Shown in pieces: positions 52,834-57,177 of a stretch of DNA of 57,177 bases. The translations under genes were made by a program, and so were the position numbers. The notes beneath the pieces were generated by a model. The model searched no databases. It saw nothing but the letters and a program-made list of their open reading frames with translations, and had not been told where the DNA came from. The DNA lies in the NCBI GenBank assembly GCA_023265025.1, contig JAHFUP010000026.1, positions 1-57,177 on the forward strand, read 5' to 3'. Position 1 is the stretch's first letter, and every line of letters starts with the position of its first letter. Origin of the DNA: Acidimicrobiia bacterium (GTDB lineage: Bacteria; Actinomycetota; Acidimicrobiia; Acidimicrobiales; AC-14).

Positions 52834-53525
52834 GGCAGCAGGAAGCCGTGGTCGCCCAGCGCCTTGCGCCCCTCCGGGCCGAGGAGCCGATCGACGAAGG
52901 CCTCGGCGTCGTCTCGGTGGCCTGACGCCCGCACCACGGCGACCGGATATGTCGCCTCCACGTTGTCCGCCTCGGGGATGGCCACGCTCGCCCCCGCCGG
53001 CACGTCGGTGACGTAGACGATGCCGGCGTCGGCCTCGCCGGCCGCCACCTTGCGGGCCACGGCCTTGACGTCGAGCTCCAGGGAGACGGGGCGGACCGCC
53101 ACGCCGGCCCTCGTGAGCGCCTGGCCGGCGTACCGGCCGGCGGGCACGGCCGGGTCGGCCATGACCACCTTGACACCGGCGCGGGCCAGGTCGCCGAGCC
53201 CTGTGATCCGCAGCGGGTTGCCCGGGGCGACGGCGATCGCCAGTCGGTTCTTGGCGAAGACCTTCGGGGCGCCGACCAGTCCGGCGCGGACAAGGCGGTC
53301 CATGGCTTCCGAGTCGGCGGTCGCGACGACGTCCACGGGCGCACCGGCCTCGACTTGGGCGACGAGCTGCTGCGAGCCGGCGAAGCTGTAGATCACCCTG
53401 GTGCCGTGGCCGAGATCACCGAACGCCTCGGTGAGGGACGCGGCGGCGAGCACGGTCACGGCTCCCGGCGGCGCCGGCCCGCGGCACGCCGCCATGAGCA
53501 TGACGGCCACGAGCGCCCGCTTCAC
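52830..53525 (-). CDS. modA: Molybdate-binding lipoprotein
   Basis: 231 aa from GTG 53525. A short lipoprotein signal (VKRALVAVMLMAAC) then the ModA fold: VTVLAAASLTEAFGDLG, VIYSFAGSQQLVAQVEAGAP, DVVATADSEAMDRLV, RNPL-like region with NRLAIAVAPGNPL and GEADAGIVYVTDVPAG. It captures molybdate (or tungstate) outside the membrane. Its start overlaps the regulator stop by 4 bases. Confidence 0.93.
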   Translation of the reverse strand: MKRALVAVMLMAACRGPAPPGAVTVLAAASLTEAFGDLGHGTRVIYSFAGSQQLVAQVEAGAPVDVVATADSEAMDRLVRAGLVGAPKVFAKNRLAIAVAPGNPLRITGLGDLARAGVKVVMADPAVPAGRYAGQALTRAGVAVRPVSLELDVKAVARKVAAGEADAGIVYVTDVPAGASVAIPEADNVEATYPVAVVRASGHRDDAEAFVDRLLGPEGRKALGDHGFLLP

Positions 53526-53923
53526 GGTTGGGCCGGCAGCTCGACGACGACGTTGGTGGCCTTGATCGACGCAACGGCGAGCGTGCCCGGTGCCAGCCCG
53601 AGCTCGTCGACCGCCTCCCGGCTGAGCAGGGCGACGACCCGGTGCGGGCCGGCCTGGAGCTCGACCTGGGCCATGACGGTGTCCTTGACGACCTTGGTCA
53701 CGATGCCGGTGAAGCGGTTGCGGGCGGAGGCGGCGACGATGTCGCCGGCGCGGGGCTCGACGGCCAGCGTGCGGGCCAGCTCCGCCAACGCGGTGCCGTC
53801 CACCTCCCGACGCCCGCCGGCGGTGCGGGTGGTGGCCAGGCGGCCGGCGTCGGCCCACCGGCGGAGCGTGTCGACGCTCACCCCGAGCAGCTCGGCGGCC
53901 TGGCCCATCCGGAACGTCGCCAT
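53522..53923 (-). CDS. HTH-Mop molybdate-responsive regulator
   Basis: 133 aa from ATG 53923, with GAGGTG just upstream. Residues 3-50 are a MerR/excisionase-type HTH (FRMGQAAELLGVSVDTLRRW) and 65-130 a single Mop domain (RNRFTGIVTKVVKDTVMAQV, HRVVALLSREAVDELGL, LAVASIKATNVVVEL), which binds molybdate as a multimer. It resembles the small fused regulators placed first in actinobacterial mod operons. It should repress modABC when molybdate is plentiful. First gene of the operon. Confidence 0.88.
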   Translation of the reverse strand: MATFRMGQAAELLGVSVDTLRRWADAGRLATTRTAGGRREVDGTALAELARTLAVEPRAGDIVAASARNRFTGIVTKVVKDTVMAQVELQAGPHRVVALLSREAVDELGLAPGTLAVASIKATNVVVELPAQP

Positions 53924-53959
53924 CACCTCGGATGCTACCTGGCGACTGCACGCTCTACG

Positions 53960-54000
53960 GCGGGCAGACGCCGCATCTGCGGTCTTCTGAGCGGGCAGAC
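53960..54000. repeat. Direct repeat GCGGGCAGAC and small inverted repeat
   Basis: GCGGGCAGAC occurs at 53960-53969 and 53991-54000, 31 bases apart (three turns), with CCGCA-TC-TGCGG (53971-53982) between. They lie 35-75 bases upstream of the mod regulator and 48-88 bases upstream of the gene at 54048, so they could serve as its operator. Confidence 0.4.
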
Positions 54001-54047
54001 CCGGCGCTTGTCCCTTGCTGACGGTCGACTTCGTAGGATGGCCGGCA

Positions 54048-55466
54048 ATGAGCTTCCTACGCCGCCCCGTCGTCCTCATGGTGCTCGGGTTCGTCCTCCT
54101 CGCCGGCGGTGGCGTCGCCTTCCTCGGCCGGGACACCACCAAGACCGATCCGGCGGCGGCGACCCGTTGCGAGTTCCCGCCGTGCCGGGCGTCGGCCGAC
54201 CCGTTCCCGGCCCGGGGTTACGAAGGCGCCTACGTCGCCGCCGACCAGGCTGATCCCGACCACGTCGTCATCGCCGACGCCAACATGCTGCTCAGCAGGT
54301 GCTCGTTCCACACCACGTTCAATCGGGGCAAGGACTGGGTCGACGGTGCCTACGACCTGCCGCCGGGCTTCACCGGGTGCCGGCTCAACAACGGCGGCTC
54401 CGGCGGTCACGTCCCCAGCGGCAGCGTGGTCATGGTGGGCAGCGATCGTGTCTACGTCACGTTCGGGTCGGCGCACATCGATCAGGGTGGGCATGAGAGC
54501 GTGATGGTCGCCACCTCCACCGACGGCGGGAAGACCTTCGGCCAGGCCAAGGTGGCGATCAGGCCCACGGCGCCGGAAATCGGCCTGGCCCGGCCGCTCA
54601 TGTCGGTGTACCAGAAGCCCGGCGCGCCCGAGATCGTCCTGGTCTCGTCCTGGGCCTGCCGTCCCGGCGTGCCCGCCGGCACCCAGTGCGACGTCGCCCT
54701 GTTCGCGCGGTCCGACGACGGCGGACAGACGTTCTCCGCCCCTGTCGTGGTCAACGGACCGCCGGCGGGCCAGAACCCGTCGCAGCCGGCGATGGACAAG
54801 GACGGCATCATCTACGAGACCTACCAGGTCCGCTTCAGCGACGGGCCGGTCGAGCTCTACCTGGCCAAGTCCTCCGACGGCGGCAAGACCTTCACCCAGA
54901 CCCTGCTCGACCGCCAGATCCAGATCGGCCAGCAGTACGACCCGGCCAAGCTGGTCGCCGACCCCCTCACCGGCGCCCTCTACACCGTCTGGGCCGATTC
55001 CCGGACCGGCCGCTTCCAGATCTTCTTCCGCAGGTCCCTCGACAAGGGGGTGAGTTGGGGCGACCGCTCGGTGCTGTTGGCGCCGGATCCCAACTACACC
55101 GGCGCCAGCCGCTCACCGTCGATCTCGGTGGCGCCGAACGGTCGGATCGATGTCGTCTACTACCACACGGGGCCGGCGCCCGACGTCCAGACCTTCGACG
55201 ACGTCTACTGGAGCTACTCCATCGACGGCGGCGAGAACTTCCTCTCCCGCCAGGTGAACGAGGCGCCGATCGACCGGAACAAGGGAATTTCCGGGTCGTT
55301 GGCCTCCATGCGCCAGCTCGGCGGCCACTACCCGCCCGGCGTGTCCTCCACCGACCAGGCCGCCTATGTCGTGTGGAGCGACACCCGCGAGGCCAACGAC
55401 GTCACCAACACCCAGGACATCGTGCTGCGGAAGATGGAACTACCGGCCGGCTCCGCGCCGCCGTAG
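54048..55466 (+). CDS. Membrane-anchored BNR-repeat (sialidase-like) protein
   Basis: 472 aa from ATG 54048, 9 bases after the -10 TAGGAT. N-terminal signal/anchor (FLRRPVVLMVLGFVLLAGGG) then a six-bladed propeller with five Asp-boxes: STDGGKTFG, SDDGGQTFS, SSDGGKTFT, SLDKGVSWG, SIDGGENF. Cys pairs (CEFPPC; SWAC/TQC) suggest an outside location. No arginine triad of true sialidases is evident, so it may bind carbohydrate or protein rather than cut it. Single gene divergent from the mod operon. Confidence 0.8.
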   Translation: MSFLRRPVVLMVLGFVLLAGGGVAFLGRDTTKTDPAAATRCEFPPCRASADPFPARGYEGAYVAADQADPDHVVIADANMLLSRCSFHTTFNRGKDWVDGAYDLPPGFTGCRLNNGGSGGHVPSGSVVMVGSDRVYVTFGSAHIDQGGHESVMVATSTDGGKTFGQAKVAIRPTAPEIGLARPLMSVYQKPGAPEIVLVSSWACRPGVPAGTQCDVALFARSDDGGQTFSAPVVVNGPPAGQNPSQPAMDKDGIIYETYQVRFSDGPVELYLAKSSDGGKTFTQTLLDRQIQIGQQYDPAKLVADPLTGALYTVWADSRTGRFQIFFRRSLDKGVSWGDRSVLLAPDPNYTGASRSPSISVAPNGRIDVVYYHTGPAPDVQTFDDVYWSYSIDGGENFLSRQVNEAPIDRNKGISGSLASMRQLGGHYPPGVSSTDQAAYVVWSDTREANDVTNTQDIVLRKMELPAGSAPP

Positions 55467-56252
55467 TCATCGCTGGTGCTTCGGGCAGCTGTAGGTGGTC
55501 CTGCCGCCCACCGTTCTCCGAATGAGCGGGGTGCCGTCCCGGGGGCACATGCCACCGGGGTGGCGTTCGGCCTGGAGGTCCCCGGTGTGCGAGCCGCCCT
55601 GGGCGATGAGGTCTTTGAGGGTACCGACGACATGCTCGTGGAGCCGGGTGACCTCGGTGGGGGAGAGGGTGCCGGCCGGTCGGCCCGGGTCGAGGCCGGC
55701 GCGCCAGAGGATCTCGTCCGCCGCCAGGTTCCCCACGCCGGCCAGCCGGGCCTGGTCGAGCAGCCGGGCCTTGAGCGGGGCCTGGCTCCGGCCGAGGGCG
55801 GCGACGAGGTGGTCGAGGGTGATGCTGAGGGCGTCGGGCCCCAGACGCTCCTCCGCCGGCGCCAGTTCCACGCCGCCGAGCCGGCGGGGGTCGCGGATGC
55901 GCATGTCGCCGCCGTCGGTGAACCGCACGCCGAACCGGTCCCACTTCTCAAGGTCGGCGTTCGAGCTGTAGAGCAGCTCGTCCACGCCGGCGGTCCCGTC
56001 CACCAGCAGCCGCCCGCTCATGCCGAAGCGCAGCCCCAACACCGGCCCGTCCTTGTCGGTGTCGAGCAGCAGCAGCTTGCCGAGCCGGCGGGCGTCCACG
56101 AACCGCCGGCCGACCAGCGCGTCGGAGAGGGCGGCCGCGTCCAGGCCGCCCCGGAGGTACCAGGCGTCGGGGGCGACCACCTCCGCCACCCGCCGGCCGA
56201 GGGCCCGGGCCGCCAGCCGACGGTAGGCGTCGACCTCGGCGAGCTCCGGCAC
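55467..56252 (-). CDS. Formamidopyrimidine-DNA glycosylase family protein with altered zinc finger
   Basis: 261 aa from GTG 56252 (P2, E3 of the active-site 'PE'). Signature: PELAEVDAYRRLAARALGRR, a Lys near 55-60 (RLGKLLLLD), GMSGRLL, RRLGGVEL, LLDQARLAGVGNLAADEILW (helix-2-turn-helix) and a C-terminal finger. In the finger the usual CxxC-CxxC is CPRD...CPKH, so the second and fourth ligands are Asp and His. It removes oxidised bases and cuts the backbone. Whether it is Fpg or a Nei homologue cannot be settled. The stop abuts the BNR gene's stop. Confidence 0.88.
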   Translation of the reverse strand: MPELAEVDAYRRLAARALGRRVAEVVAPDAWYLRGGLDAAALSDALVGRRFVDARRLGKLLLLDTDKDGPVLGLRFGMSGRLLVDGTAGVDELLYSSNADLEKWDRFGVRFTDGGDMRIRDPRRLGGVELAPAEERLGPDALSITLDHLVAALGRSQAPLKARLLDQARLAGVGNLAADEILWRAGLDPGRPAGTLSPTEVTRLHEHVVGTLKDLIAQGGSHTGDLQAERHPGGMCPRDGTPLIRRTVGGRTTYSCPKHQR

Positions 56253-56353
56253 CCGGCGACCGTACCCCCTGCGTTTCGCGTCCGCGAGAGCGACAGAAAC
56301 GTATATCTCAGTGACGCGAAGGAGTTGTCGCACCCTTCTGATGTACTTCAGGC

Positions 56354-57093
56354 GTGGAACTCGACAAGCAGATGCGTGCGCTGCGGAACGCCAGCACGGG
56401 GTCATCGCCCGGCGCCAGGCCCGAGACCTGGGTGCGGGCCCCGGCCACCTTCGCCGCCGGCTCGAATCGCCCGACTGGGAGGCGGTGACGCCCGTGGTCC
56501 TGCGACTGGTCGGCACGCCGCGGACGTTCCGCCAACGCGCCATGGCGGCCGCGCTGGATGCCGGCGCCGGCGCCGCCGTCTCGCACCAGTCGGCCGCCGC
56601 CCTGTGGCGCCTTCCCGGGTTTCCGACCGGTGCCATGCACCTGAGCCGCCACTTCGGCCGCTCGGCTTTGGCGACGGTTCACCGCACCCGCCTTCCCGAC
56701 ACCCATCTTCGGCGGGTCGAGGGCATCCCAGTGACCGGCCCGGCGAGGACGATCTTCGATCTTGCCGGTGTCCTCCATGCCGCCCGTACCGAGCGGGCGC
56801 TCGACAACGCGCTGGCCCGCCGGCTCACCACGATGGCTGATCTCCACAAGGTGGCGGACGTGCTGGCGGCGCCCGGCCCGGACGGGAGCGCGTTGATGCG
56901 CCGGCTCCTCGCCGAGCGGGATGCGTCGTATGTCGCGCCGGAGAGCAACCTGGAGCGCCGCTTCGAGTCGATCCTACGGGCGGCCGGCGTGGCGGTCCCG
57001 TTGCGCCAGCGCGACGTCGGAGGCGCCGAGTGGATCGGCCGGGCCGACTACCTCGATCAGGGCTGCGCGGAAGTCGGTGAGGCAGGGCTCTGA
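56354..57093 (+). CDS. AbiEi-antitoxin-like / DUF559 protein, frameshifted and truncated at the end
   Basis: GTG 56354 reads MELDKQMRAL; then one missing G near 56383 puts the rest in a second frame, AERQHGVIARRQARDLGAGP. This rebuilds the usual start of the widespread family (AbiEi-like HTH: HGVIARRQARDLG, then VLRLVGTPRTFRQRAM, AAALDAG...SHQSAAALWRLP, GIPVTGPARTIFDLAG). After LERRFESILRAAGVAVPLRQ and WIGRADYLDQG the DUF559 nuclease-like part should follow, but the frame ends within 15 residues (CAEVGEAGL). The last 140 bases of the window do not resemble the family: either a chimera at a contig end or a real truncation. Such genes are scattered in actinobacteria. Confidence 0.65.
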
Positions 57094-57177
57094 CCTGGGG
57101 TTTTGTGCGTGAACTGGCGCGGTGGAGTGGTGGGGTGGTAGCGCTGGGTGGGTGAGGGAGCGCTTCGAGAGCCGGGA
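57063..57177. other. Window end unlike the preceding gene
   Basis: From about 57063 the sequence turns G/T-rich (GGGGTTTTGTGCGTGAAC, GGTGGGGTGG) with no reading frame related to DUF559. It looks like a junction. Confidence 0.4.

Overview
This is a very GC-rich window (GCCGGC-type words everywhere, many GTG starts, several apparently leaderless genes whose -10 box lies about 7 bases before the start codon). Gene content points to an actinobacterium: GpgS, an actinobacterial-type Fpg, PD40/BNR surface proteins, a DUF5655 protein, and MarR/HxlR/TetR regulators. An Acidimicrobiia-like or uncultured soil lineage is my guess; there is no rRNA or marker set to prove it.

Left third (1 to about 17,000): an accessory region. 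It carries a frameshifted lipoprotein metallopeptidase, an ApeA-like HEPN protein, a DUF1353 protein fused to a membrane domain, a uracil-DNA-glycosylase-like protein, GNAT and APH-type enzymes, a conserved 140-aa actinobacterial protein, a decayed TPR remnant, a Shedu (SduA) nuclease, an alpha/beta hydrolase and a TIR-NB-ARC-TPR (STAND/NLR) protein. Spacers here are filled with a 25-26 bp minisatellite and related hairpins that I do not see in the right two thirds. The region ends at a 47-nt 3' fragment of a tRNA-Lys(CUU) gene (16977-17023) preceded by short direct repeats. This is what the distal attachment site of an integrated element looks like, so 1-17,000 is probably part of a genomic island with anti-phage content whose intact tRNA-Lys would lie left of the window.

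Middle (17,060-27,640): a DUF937 protein, a possible MazF-type relic behind a strong inverted repeat, a secreted glycosidase-like protein, a DsbA/FrnE oxidoreductase, small proteins, and a TerC membrane protein under a yybP-ykoY-type manganese riboswitch. Next is a copper operon, copZ-copA-cupredoxin lipoprotein-hydrolase lipoprotein, with 4-bp overlaps and a CsoR-like operator in its promoter spacer. It is followed by a SufR-like Cys regulator divergent from folE-gpgS.

27,723-35,111 is one gene for a 2,462-aa protein: signal peptide, beta-helix, eleven Ig-like repeats, Thr/Ser-rich stalk and a multi-pass membrane domain. From 35,118 to the end are housekeeping and stress genes: VOC protein, MscS channel, DHFR-like reductase, Lon, an HxlR regulator divergent from two tandem S1C proteases, a photosystem/BNR-like propeller with pirin, an SGNH hydrolase, a TetR gene behind a perfect 24-bp palindrome, a sigma factor coupled to a membrane beta-propeller, a second TetR with a small membrane protein, an AlkA-like glycosylase, an aldehyde dehydrogenase, a complete molybdate operon (HTH-Mop regulator, modA, modB, modC), a BNR-repeat protein, Fpg, and an AbiEi/DUF559-like gene at the ragged right end.

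Five otherwise good genes (near 850, 12,945, 17,087, 36,990 and 56,383) each need exactly one inserted or removed base. This pattern looks more like residual indels in the assembly than five independent pseudogenes. The TPR remnant at 10,295-10,812, with at least four frame changes, is real decay.
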